NCBI GenBank assembly: GCA_013397845.1
Contig: VZTG01001872.1
Coordinates: forward strand, 827,242 to 891,241
Direction: 5' to 3'
Origin: Melanocharis versteri
Lineage: Eukaryota > Chordata > Aves > Passeriformes > Melanocharitidae
Length of the DNA stretch: 64,000 nucleotides
This document shows, piece by piece, positions 37,276 through 49,340 of this stretch; within the stretch, counting starts at the first letter, position 1; the number at the start of each line of letters is the position of its first letter. The position numbers were made by a program, and so were the translations under genes. The notes below the pieces were generated by a model. That model was not told where the DNA came from. It worked only from the letters and a program-made list of their open reading frames with translations, and did no database searches.

Positions 37276-40200
37276 TGTGTCACTGGTGTCGTGCAGCAGA
37301 AATCTCTTGCTTTAGCACACCTGCTCACAAATTGACTGTGGAAAGAATTAGGCCATGTTCTCCCTACAGTTGCTGCGGTGAAACTCAGGCGTGGATTTAC
37401 CCAAGAGACTCCATGGAGTCTTTATCTCTCCTTTCGGCATCCCCACAGTTCTCTTTCAATTTGCATCTACCCATTCCACAGTGTAACAAAAAGTCAGCTG
37501 GGTACGTAGCTCCCTTGTCTTACCCTCTGTCCCCTCTCCCTTTTGATCAGAGGCAGTGCCTCTGATCACACGTACATCCTTCTGGAATTGTGTGAGTGGG
37601 AGCAAGAAGCAGGGGTAGCAATTGAGAATTTCAACCTCTTCAAGGATTTGGGGAACTGGTAGCTTGGAGATTGTACATGCAGGGTATAAAAGTCTCAGTC
37701 AATAATTTGACACTCCCAACAACTTGCAATGAGCTGAGGTTTCAGTCTTAAGAACAGCAGTTAGCAATGGGAATGGAATTACTCAGGACCTGCTATGCCT
37801 TTCAGAAATTTTTATTTTTCCTGCCCATTTACACTTAATGCCTTGTTTTTTTTTTTAATTTTTCTACATTCAGCTTCACGTTAAGAAGGTAACTTTTATA
37901 TGTTTGCGATATTAACACTGATCCACATTACTGCTGTGATCATTTATTTTTACTACTCTCCCCAAAGAGCTGTTTGAACCCCTGAAGTTGTGTAGGTCTG
38001 GTTGAGGTAAGAGAGAAATTGCCCTGGTGTGCAAGCACCACACTTGAGGCATCGGTGTTAAACATCAGGTGATCACAACTGGTTGGATGAGGCCCTTTTC
38101 TGTGGTTAGAAATGGTGCTTCTCCTCACCACCATTGTGGAATAACTTACTTAGAAGGAAAGTTTCCTCTCTTTTCAGAGGAAAGTTGGCTCATGCCTTAA
38201 AACCTGGAGATTTATGTGCTTTAAAATGTGTGTGGGTTTTTTTAATCCTGTCCAATGTAACTGTAGATGGTCTCCATAGCCATATAAATCCCCCACTACT
38301 CTTTGATTCCAGCCCAGACCTTGGCGTCAGTGATACCTGGTTGTTCTGTGCTCCACCGAGTTACAGGGAAGCTAATTGTATTTGACATGGCTCCAGTACT
38401 CAGTACAGGGAATGGACTTGCTTATGTCCATCCAAAGGATGGACATAGTGTATTCTGTGGGTCTTCTCAACAAGCCAACGTTCTTTGCAAGCTAAATGTA
38501 AGCATAACCTCTCTCTTAGTCTGTTTCTTCTCGTAAAGATAGATCCTGCACTCCTAAATAGCAAACAAGGCAAATAGACATTGAAAATTCTATTGGTTAA
38601 GACACAGGCTGGAAGTTCTCCAAGTGCTGAGCTTAATCTACAGGTAAAATTCTTGAGAAGGTTTCTTCTAAAACATTGTGTATGTGAGTGTTTTCAGTTT
38701 TGCTTTGTCACTTTTGCATGTCTCTTCTTGTCTGGGTTTGTCTACCAGGTGTGTAATTTTGGGATATCACTCATGGGAAAAATTGTTCTTGTTCCTTTCT
38801 TTTAAAGAGTCACAGAGGTTACCAACTTGTAGTCTGTGATACTAAATCATTCAATCCGTCCCTCAGACTTTTAGAAGTCTGCTTTGCAGTGGATGTGAAA
38901 ATCTGAAATTCATCCTTGAGGAACCCTGAAGCTTCTTAATTGAGAAAATGAGATCACTTTTATCAGCCTTGATCTTTCACAGTCTAACTAGTGAAAATTG
39001 TGGGTCTCACATCTTGGAGAATCTTATGGTTTATTTCAAGGCATATTTGGGCTTTTTGCCCTTTTCTGCTGGCCCAGAACTTGAATATTGAGTATAATGG
39101 GGCTTACATTGTTTTCCTTCTGTGTGTAGTATAAAGTTAAAGATTAAGATAAAAAAAACCAAAAAAGACAACTCTCCACATATTTAAAGCATAAATATGT
39201 CTGTGATATGAATACCCAAACATAACTTTTTGTTCCCCATTATTCCTATTCTTTAGCTATGTGAACATCAGATTCTTGTAAACATGACAAATCTGTAAAA
39301 GTCACTGGAAGTCCATCTACGCCTTTTAGTTAGAGTAATTTAAATCTGGAATACCTCAATTTGCTTAATTTGCATTGCATGAGTTGACGTAGGTGTGGCT
39401 GACAGCGGAGACTGGCTAGCAGTTCCCAACACCAGGAAATCATGAGGTCACACTTGCTTCTTGGTCCAAAGACAGCTTTGTCCTCATTCCAGGTGAAGCC
39501 ACACCAAAAAAAAAGTGATTCGTCATTTTTGGTTTCTGCACCTGTGTTTTAGTTACAATTAGCAGGTAGGGTACAGAGGCATCAAAATACTTTGAGCAAC
39601 TACAGGAGGTTTAATTATTATTGCCTAATAATGTGTTGCTAGGAAAAATAGATGTAAAAGAAAATCCCTCATTTCTCTGAGCAAGAACAATATTAGATAT
39701 ATAAAAAATTACACAGAAACCTTGATGAAAATTGCTGAGAATATTTTTTTAAAGTCTATCTGACAATAATTTTCTGTACTAGTTCTTAAACATTTTCGCT
39801 TCAGATCTTCTCTCCCTCTCTGTTCCCACAAACAATTCACAGAAGTGTAATAAACCAAACCAGACTCAAAAAAAACCTAACTTCTGTAAGTAGGAGGTAA
39901 AAGTACCCTTTACTTATTCCAGTTATTCTCTGAAATATTGCTTTCATAAAAAAACAGAGAAAAAAGTCACTACCCAAAGAAAGGACAGAGACTGAGACCA
40001 GTAAGAGTTGTATAATGGGGGAAGTATGCTCCCTTTCATTCTCATGAAATTCTTGCCAGAAATACTTGCTAATAACTCCAAATACTTTTTCTGCAGAAGA
40101 GCTTGGAATCATTAGATGAGATCTTTCTGAAATGTGGTGGACTCATTGGCATGATTTAGTTAGTTAATTAGTTAAATAGAATATATATATATTTCGTTTT

Positions 40201-40630
40201 TTCCTGCTTTGCAGAAGAACTAGGAACTTCTCTCTGAAGTTTTTAGGAATATGAATAAGCCTGCAGGGGTTTATATTTTAACACTCTCTGTTCTGTGTTA
40301 ATCTATGCTACTATTGCTGAATAAGTTGTGTTGTGTCTATCCAGTTTTTGTCTATACAATTTCTCAGACTGATGGATATAAACTGAAGATGTCTGGCCTT
40401 TTCAGTCTATCTCTGGACTTCTTAGAGTGTATCCCTATGTTAATAATGACCTTTTCTGAATGAAATATAATAAAATTTTAACATTCTAGTATGTAATACT
40501 AAATTTATTTAAAATAGAGTATTTTGATGTAAGCAACTTATTTTAATGAATATAAAAATTACTTTAAAAAATTTGAGAACTTGGTAATTCGGAAATATTT
40601 TTAGTACCAGATTTTTATAGATTTTTTTTT
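37276..40630. other. Gene-free stretch
   Basis: No supported gene or interspersed repeat. It contains the perfect hairpin at 38423-38447. A (TTAG)n-like run at 40157-40175 and a TA run at 40181-40192 are simple sequence. CATTCAATCCGTCCCTCAG near 38849 faintly resembles a CR1 tail but is not supported by its flanks. Confidence 0.45.
38423..38447. other. Perfect 11-bp hairpin, 3-nt loop
   Basis: TATGTCCATCC (38423-38433), loop AAA, then the exact reverse complement GGATGGACATA (38437-38447). The stem is too short for a typical pre-miRNA. Confidence 0.85.
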
Positions 40631-40632
40631 TT

Positions 40633-41060
40633 TTAATTAACACAGTGATTTATGAAGCACTAAGCTGAGCTGAGCATCCCCTTGTTTACTTTGGGCAAAC
40701 TGAGTGACAAAAATAGGCTGTTTAATGGCATTTTCCTGTACCAGGCAGTTTTCATTATCTCACAATGTATTTATGGCATGGCAATATAAGTTGAAGTAGA
40801 TTGTATTGGCACTGCCAGCATTAGTAAAATATTCCATTTATAATACATATAGCACTGCAGCTCTTCATTGTATTGCCAGTGGAATTTTCAAAATATGCAT
40901 CATTGACATAAATCTGCTCTCCCCAAAGTAAGTGGAAATTTTAAATGCTGAAATAAGAGCAGAATTTACTAGTGAGAACTTTTGAAACGGAAAGTCGAAT
41001 ACAGGGTAATGATTTTCTTTTTTAATATAAAAGGACTGTGCTGTCTAACAAAGTTTAATG
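40633..41060. promoter_or_regulatory. Candidate conserved non-coding element
   Basis: The longest block here with an enhancer-like look: no simple repeats, TTAATTAA at 40633-40640, forkhead TGTTTAC at 40683-40689, ATATGCAT (POU-like) at 40894-40900, and several ATTA cores. It shows no coding potential. Conservation is inferred, not tested. Confidence 0.3.
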
Positions 41061-44000
41061 AATATTCTTAAAGATGTGCAATTAGACATTTACATAGCCA
41101 TTTTACACTTTCTTAAAGTATGTCGATAGCTACGTGCCAAAAATGATATCAAATGTAGTACCTTTGTCAATATGGTGAAGTTAATTTAGCCTTTCTAGCA
41201 TGTCTGCTCTGTGATCCTCTCTTAGAGTCATAATATTTCTTCCATACTGGCTGGATTCAGGGTACAACATAGACTGTCTGGGAATAAATCAGGATTATGT
41301 AGAGCAAGTGGCTGTTATTTATGGGACCGTTGTTCACTGCCAAAGAAGTTGAAGTGTATGTAGCTGATATGATGGGAGCAGTGAGGAGGAGACCCCTGAG
41401 ACTACAGGAGACGTTTTCCTTCTCTCACTTCCCTGCCTGGCACCTGAAGAAGAAATTTTAAGGAAAGGCCTGCTTTGTCTCTGCGGCTTCAGACAGAAGC
41501 CGACCCACTGGAAATGCAGGCAGGAGAGAATTTAGCTGTTAAAGTCAAAGAAATATTTTCTGATTAGATGTGAACTGATTTTATTATTTTTCCCTAACGG
41601 CTTATAAAGTGACCCACTTTAGGTAACTTTTTATGAAGTATCAAAAAGCACTTATCCAATGCCAGAGCAGCTGCTGACAAATTTCAAGCTTTTATTTCAA
41701 AGCATGAAACAGTTAAGTGGTTGGAAGAATACTTTTAAGCATGAGAAAAGCAAAGTAAAGTGAAGAGCTGTGCATTTATTTTGAGATGTCTGCAGTCCTA
41801 GCCCTCATGAATTTTTACTTGGTGTGGTGATCCAGCCAGTTCACATGATACTTCCCAGCTTTCATCTCAGTATTTCTCTGAATACAAATAAAATCAACAA
41901 ACCCCAAAATCAAACCACCAGCTCCCCCAAACATCAATGTAAAACAAACCCACCAATGTGAAGAGTTTCCTTCCAAGGGACTGGATTTGTCTGAAAGCAG
42001 TGTTTTAAAATGGGAAATGTCAGTTGATCTGCTTGATGGGTGCTGCGGCTATTTCTCGTGTTTGCAGACACAGCAGAGAGATAAAGTTCTGACTTTGGTG
42101 TGGGTGTAAGGACACACTGAAAAGGATCAAACTGATTTCATTTGGATAACTCAAAGAGATGAAGTTCCTCACTAGCAAGTCCTGTGCAGTGTCAGCATGC
42201 CAATAGTTACATATTTTGAAGCTATGTTATTTATAAAATAAAGTCAGTTTTGAGTAAAAGTCCAGATCTTACCAACACTTACCCAGCACAATTTGTGATA
42301 CAGTTAAGCAAATTCGCAGGATTGTTCCCACGTAATTTTCACTTGTGGTTTTGCTTCTTTGAGTTTTAGGAGTTTACATGTAAACTTCTGAAAGCTTTCT
42401 GGAGTGATTGCTTCTTGGTCTTATGAGATGTCTTCCAACTGAGCATGGGAAAATCAAGACTACTAAAATAACTGGGAACATGTCTTTGAGGAGTTTAGCA
42501 CTGCAAACCTGACTTTCCTTTCTTCCTGGGAAGAATTTCACTGGAAGTTGATTTGCACTTAGAGAAATGAAATTTGCCTAGATTGTTAAGTAGCATGTGG
42601 GATTTTTTAGCAAAAAAATCCAAATATTCGTGAATATTCAAGGTCTCCTTGATTTGTGAAGTTGTTGATGATGGGCCTTCCTGAAACAGCCTGTGTTACA
42701 GAAACTTAAATTTATCAACCAGACATGATCCCTTGATAAATAATCAGAAAAATAGAATATATTTAGGAACATTTAGAAAGTGGAAAACTCAATCTGAAGC
42801 GATTACTCATGCTCACTTTAAAAAAAAAACTGTCAGTCAATACCAGCTATCAGATTTTCTACAGACAAGAAGAGTGGAGAAAGGGAGAATTGCACGTAAA
42901 AACAGCTTTGGTACAGTCTGATAGTTGCTTAGAAGACATAACACAGACTTAACCACCAAACTTGACTCAGTGCACTGTCAAGGCTGTCTATCAGGAAACA
43001 TGCACAATCAATGACACAGCAGTTGAGTCTTGAATGTTGTGGTACAGTTTAGATATTCTCTTGATCAAAGCATGATGGATTCGTAAGGTAGGAACTAAAA
43101 ATACTTCTCTGTAGAAATGAATCTTGACCGTAGTAGATGGAAAAGGGAAATGATGATTGAGTTATGCTGATTCTGCTAAAGAGCTCCAGTTATATATTAA
43201 GGCAGTAAAACTCCCTATGAAACATGGGAGGAATGTATTACTACTTAATTACAACAGCAAGATATGCCATTGAAGGGATTATTACCATATTTTATGATGA
43301 CTGTTTTATCATCTCCTTGTTTATACTTTCCTTTGGTAATGAACTTACCTTCAGAAGTCTGAAATATTTAACATTTGAGCATTAAATATTGCATCCCTTG
43401 TATTTGATAGGAGTAGTTCTTAATATATGGAGTAAGAATACAACTGCAGATGAAAAGACAACCCAGATGAGAAAATGGCATTTTCAATAATTATATGTAG
43501 TGTCCATGCATCAACAGTGGTGTGGTTGTTTCAGTTTAGTTTTGCTGGTGATGATGAGGTATATAAAGAAATAGATTTTTTGTAATGAAAAGCAAATTCT
43601 GTTCCAGCCAATGTGGCCTGTAAAACTGTTGAATTCTCCAGCTGGTTTCAGCAGCATCTCATCAAATGTGGATGTCTGAAAGATGAACATCTCCTGTTTT
43701 AAGTAGTTGGACAACTGTTTGATTGCTCCTTCTATAGGAAAATAATCACTTCATGGACGGCTATAAGTGGCATAATTTTTCCTTTGAGTTCCCATTGCTG
43801 TTTTCTGTATATATTACACATCTGGACTGTAATGGAAACTTGCTCATTCCTCTGAAACATCTGTTGTGTCCTGCTGCAGTGAAGACCTGCAGTTACTTTT
43901 GCTGTGTACTCCATAATTGTATTAAATCTTTGTCTAGCGGCCTCTGTTTCCAGTACAATCAACTCAAAATCATGCAGAAGTAATTAATATTTTTGCAGAA

Positions 44001-45720
44001 AGAGATACCTTATTTCACAACTAGGCTTTTTGTTTTGTTTTGTTTTGTTTTTAAAAAGCAAGGTGAAAAAAGGCAAGTCAATGAAAAAGCAGAAAGAGCT
44101 TTCACTTCGCTTTGGAAAATGTAAATATCTAAGGAGAAAAATGTTAGGAAGTTTCCATCTGGAAAAAAAAAAGATTGTTCCTTTCTTCAGTTTAAAGGTA
44201 TCAATCTGATTATCCTGTTTATGCAGCTGCTCATAGAAAGGCCTTTAAAAAAACCCCCAAGCCCCCAAACAAACAAAAACCAAAAAAGGATAGTAATGTA
44301 ATGGATAATTCTAGTAAGAGGAGGAAGGAGGAAGGGGAATGAAAAAACAAAAGATAAATTATAGAATTTCAGGCTCATGGTGGTTTCTGCTGTTAAACCC
44401 TGGTGAGGGCAGAAAGAGAAGTGATGGCATATATTAGTCATCTCTGGAGCTCAGAGCTTACTCAGTGAGAGACTCTCAACCAAACCGATGAGAAAGAAAA
44501 GCCCTTTATCTCCACAAACACAGCTCTGCACACCTAGAGGAGCCTCTGTGTCCCACCATGGAGAAGATCCAGTGAGAATCACCACATGACTCTGGGCTAA
44601 TTTTTCTGCTAGTTTTTCCTTCACTCATCCGGCACCAGATTTTTATTTGGCTGCTTTCCCAGCATGGTAGAAGAAAATAAAAGGAAACAAGTGAATTCTG
44701 AGAAAAGGAACCAGGGTTCAGTGATCTTGAGAGTGAGAAGGAGTAGAAAACCTCTATAAATTTTCAGACAAAATCTTTGTTTTATTGTATTTTGTTCCAC
44801 CATCAGATCCCACACACTGTCTTGATACTGTCCTGACACGTTAATTATGTTCCCTCCTGTGCTAAAAACAATGGGGAACCTGGACTTCGTTGCTACAAGA
44901 CTACGTGGCTTTGGGGGGATAGTTTTAAGCACTACCTCTTGTGTCAGTATTCAGGACAGAAGGAGAAGTTACCAGTTATTTTTTTTTTATTTTATAGCAG
45001 ATCAAAGCTGGAGAGTGCAAGAGAGATACTCCCACAAAGCAAAACCAGACACATTTTACAAATACCCAAATTGTGCTATCAGAGCATTAAATATTTACCA
45101 GTGAGTGTCTGCCCATTGTGTACTTTGGTATATTTAATTTCTTTTTATTGTTATGGTCTGTCTGGACTTGGACTTATCTCCTTGGCCAAAGATAAAGGAT
45201 GATTTGTGTCACGAACGTGCGGCATGTGAAGGGGTGCTTTGGCTTTTCTTGAGATTCAATTAATGAGGTAAGGAAAGGGCAGAGGTATGGAAAAAGGCTT
45301 TGCTAAGCGGCCTTTTTAATTTCATACCATATTGAAAACGGAACTCAGTCAGAAATAGTTCTGGTTTTGAAGGTCTGCTCTGTGTTAGCAGCACAAGAGG
45401 CAGCTGCCTAAAATAAGAAAATATTAGGAGGGGGTTTGGGGGCTGTTTATTGAGGGCAAGGCAGGGAGGTGTGGGCGGTGTGTGCTTCCCAGGCTGTTAA
45501 GGGCAGCGGGGACCACAGAGCTCCTGCTGATAACAGGTGGATGCTAACATACTAATGTATTTTTACTTTTCGGCAAAGTATTAAGGCTAGAGAGTTGCAG
45601 ACTGTTTGTGACACATGGTAATTTGTTGGAAGTCACTATTTGCAAAATAGAGGGGACCTCTTATATTGACAGAACTGACAAAACAAACAGCTATTTTTGG
45701 TTTTGATGTTGTTTGGTGGA
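41061..45720. other. Gene-free stretch
   Basis: No supported gene. A TTTTG pentamer repeat lies at 44027-44052 and A/C-rich runs at 41888-41955 and 44244-44287. A very good minus-strand donor (AAG|GTAAGT) at about 43343-43351 has no recognisable exon with it. Confidence 0.45.
44027..44052. repeat. (TTTTG)n repeat
   Basis: About five TTTTG units ending in a short T run. Confidence 0.9.
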
Positions 45721-45762
45721 TTTTTTTGGTTTTTTTTTTGTTTTGTTTTTTTTTTTGTTTTT
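45721..45762. repeat. T/G low-complexity tract
   Basis: Long T runs broken by single or double G over about 42 bp, the complement of the A/C-rich tracts seen elsewhere in the window. Confidence 0.9.
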
Positions 45763-45939
45763 AATCAACAACCTTTGGCATTAGGAAAGATAGACACAAT
45801 GTTGGCTATTACTTACCAAATCAAATGTATTTAAATGCACTGTCTCTGATACTTAATAAATGTTGTAGTGTAGCTTTTTGTGGCTAATAAAACTTGGTTT
45901 ACATTACACCCTTGCCTGCTATGATTTGCCTCCTAGGGC

Positions 45940-46110
45940 TCACTTAGAGTGCATTAAGGAGCTGCACACAAGATCAGTGTGATTTGCTGCAAAACTTAAA
46001 TAATTCATTTATGCACCACTGCTCTCAGACAGTGTTTTTACAAACGCTGTAATGAGACAAGCTGTGAAATGTTTTACATGGTGGAAATGAGGTCTGCTAC
46101 TCAAGAAAAT
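45940..46110. promoter_or_regulatory. Candidate conserved non-coding block with stable stem-loop
   Basis: Non-repetitive sequence with TAAATAATTCATTTATGCA homeodomain/POU-like cores (about 45997-46015). A 9-bp stem-loop follows: ACAGTGTTT (46029-46037), loop TTAC, AAACGCTGT (46042-46050), with one G-U pair if transcribed. It resembles conserved non-coding DNA; conservation is untested. Confidence 0.22.
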
Positions 46111-48984
46111 TCTTTCTGCATAGATTTGATTCCTTGAAGTCTTCAAGAGGACTTTCCAAGCATTATGGTGTAGACCTCTGAAGCACACTGATGTGCTTGC
46201 ACTGATGAGGCTATTTGTCCTAACTCAGCAATATCTTTTACTTCCAGTACTTCCAGTGCTTTCACTGGAGGACCTAAAATGAGCACGGGATACTTAAGGA
46301 GTGCAGAGTGGAAACTCTAGTTCATTATTCTGGGGCAAGGCCCTTTTCTGACTTTGACTATACCTTGTCTACCACACTGATACTTGTTCTTTCTCTGCTC
46401 TCTGCAGTACACTTGACTTTTTAATAATGGGCATGGAAGGAATTGGAATGATCGAAGCTAAAATACACCAGAACTGAGCTTTACTGTCAAGGTTGTTGAC
46501 AACTCCCCTGATGTTCACTCTAAATTCTTCTCCTCTGGAGTTGTGTTCCTTCTGTGTAGCCATAACCTTCAATACCCTCTGCAAAAGTCTTATTGTCACG
46601 CAGAAGAGCTTAAAAGTATGTCCTGCACCTGCACTTTCAGGAAGCAGTTCTCCTGATATGAAATATCCCTATTATTTACACTGAATTTTAGAATTATTTT
46701 AATTTCTCTTACTCTAGTAATTTGGATGGAGAAGGGAGAATAGCGCTTGGTGTTGGCGAAGGAAGTGTGACTTCTCTGTCATTTTTGGATGTGTATTAGG
46801 CTATAGCTGTCAACTACATGATCAGATCTAATTTGTTGTACAGGAAGAACAAATTACAGAAGAATTAAAACTTAAACAAATTAGTCCTAAATTAGTAATT
46901 GGGTAAGAATAATCTGTTTACAGCATGTGTCTGACTTTGCCAGGAAAAGCATCCAACAGTTTATATTTCCCATGCACATCTCAACACTGACTTAGAGCTT
47001 AAGATGAGATAGGGGAAAAACCTAGGTGTAACTGAGTCTGCTGGATGGCTTTATTTGGAATTTGTAACTAATTGGAAGAATGTGTAATTAGAAGCTGATT
47101 TTAATTTTTAGTATTAAGACAAAAGTTCAGCTTTTCATAACTTCTTAATGTGTCAAATTTGCTTTAGAGTCTTTTGCTAGAAAATATTTTGTGATTGCCT
47201 GTAGTTTTGCATAGCCGTTATAAAACTTTAAGTGTGCAAAGGAGATTAATATTTTACAGAATGAAAGCTGGAGAAAAAGGAATAAAACAAAATGCTTGTG
47301 CTACTGCTAGGTAGAGATCCCTTTGAATTTGCTAGCGCTCCTGTGAGCATTCCCCCCTCTTCTCAACCAGACTTGAATCTGAGAAAATTACCATCTGTGC
47401 ATAGATATGCAGGAAATGAGCTAAATTTGTAGTGTAAACATTTTCAAATGAATATTTGCACAGTACAGTCTCTCAGCAATGCATTATCCTCTTTCATTTG
47501 GTAATCAACACATATCCCTTATGAGTTGTGTTGAAAGGGAAGAGAGTGACTCTCACTAAACTCTAATTATCCTTTCCTTCCTCCTGGGAAGAGCTCTCTT
47601 GAAGCTCCCTTTTGTGAGCTGCTCTGCGTTTCACAATCATTCCACCTCTTGATCACTCTTTCTCCTTATTTTGCCTCTCAGGGTACTGTAGGATGTAAGG
47701 GATCAAACCTAGGCAGCTCCGTGTAGGGATGTCTGCTGAATTCCTATAAGGTAGGATTCCTAGACCAACACAAAGCCTCAGGGAGATTCAGAGAAACTAA
47801 CTTCCAACCGAGGTTTTATGCAGGACACGGGTTTGTGGTAATACGTAAATATTTCTTGGCTTAGGACTGGGAGAATGACATATTTCCATTAGCCTCGAAG
47901 TATTTTTGACTCAATTCAATCTGTAGCAACATGAGTCAGCTGTTTCTGCTAAGCAGTGTTTCTAATTCAGCCCTTTTCCTAATAAGCACGTACGTATAAC
48001 GTGAGCTTCCTACACCGATTAATCTGTGTTTCCTCCATATGGTTTGTAGATTTTTATTTTCTTTTAATTCAGTGCAAGCTGCTGAATAGTAAAATGCAGT
48101 CAAGATCTTGTTCTAGCAAAAAACGGACTCCAGCTGAAGCTGCCAGGGGATTGCCAAAATTAGCATATCTTGGTAGTTTTGGGAAAGGAATTTTTCAGCC
48201 CATCCATCTGACTAGTAGGGCTTGAAAATGGATAAAGTTTTGAGTAGTCCTGTATGGAAGTGTTTTTCTGTGTTTTTCTGAGTAAATTTCTGGAGGAAGA
48301 GTGTCTGTATAAGAAGCAAGCTGTACCAAACCTCACTGAAGCTGGTTCAGAAGGACAAAGTAATAGGCCTGTGGAGTTGTGCCGAGATCACTCAGCTGAG
48401 ATACTACACCTCGGCAGAAAGAGAGGCAGAAAGAATGGGGACGTCAGAAGATGGGCAGGATCTGCGTTTAGTATAATATTGAACTTAAGAGGTTTGGAAG
48501 TAGATACTTTGCATTTGGGGAGGGTAGGAATTTACTGCCTGTGCGTGGAAAAGAATGACTTTATTTGCTAATTTTAATGTGCAATTAGGAGCGTTAGAGT
48601 GATACCAGCAAAGCTTTTCTGTTGCTGCCTCTGGGCTACCAGAGTAAAGCTGTGGCCCTGTTCATGTGCATCCGCGGATTCAGAGAACACAAAGACAAAA
48701 ACGGGTGCACACATGCCTGGTAAAGCACTGCAAAATAACCACCCTCACCCCTTCCAGAATCCTTGATTAACACCCTCTTCTCCCCCCTACAAAAAACCAA
48801 AACCGAACAGAATAAAAACCTTTTTCTTTAGTATCAATGAAATCTAATGGCATAGTTTTTCTCCTTCAAGCAGGGAGAATGTTAATTCCTGGAAAGCACT
48901 TTATACAAATTAAAGTCCTTTCCCCTTCCAAACATAATTTTTAACAAAGGAATCAATCTCTCTCCCAGCAAACCAAGGTGAACA
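46111..48984. other. Gene-free stretch
   Basis: No supported gene. A plus-strand frame at 48254-48571 (105 codons) begins after a T-rich run, but its product is not recognised and no donor follows in a sensible place. An A/C-rich run lies at 48786-48815. Confidence 0.45.
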
Positions 48985-49340
48985 AATACGTATACAAAAT
49001 AATTAAATTGCTTTTTTCTTATTATAAGAGTTTGTTTGGTTTGCAAAACCAAGCTGGAATATTTATGCCCTCCCTTTTAGGGAAGGTCAGCAGATACATA
49101 CTCAATTACCGATTTGTGCGCGTTAAATCAAATGACTCTATATTCAATATTTTGTTTTTTAATTTTGCCTGAGCAGGAAGCTGGAAATCCAAATTAATGG
49201 CTCTTCCCCAGTGACATAAATTCTGCGAGGTGTTTGTAGCTTGCTTGCCTCGTTAAAGTGCTCTGACATGATTGATAACCCTTGTCCTCTCCGACAGTGA
49301 AGGCTGCTCAGCAGAGGCAAGTAGACCATGCAGAGAACTT
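48985..49340. promoter_or_regulatory. Candidate conserved non-coding element
   Basis: A balanced, non-repetitive block with homeodomain-type AATTAAATTG and CAAATTAATGG cores, and with TGTGCGCGTTAAATCAAA (about 49115-49132), which puts CpGs in an otherwise CpG-poor area. It has no coding frame. Sequence texture suggests a distal regulatory element. Confidence 0.28.

Noticed and set aside
43343..43351. Strong minus-strand donor AAG|GTAAGT
   Set aside because: The sequence on its exon side is AT-rich with stops in all frames, and no acceptor is identified.
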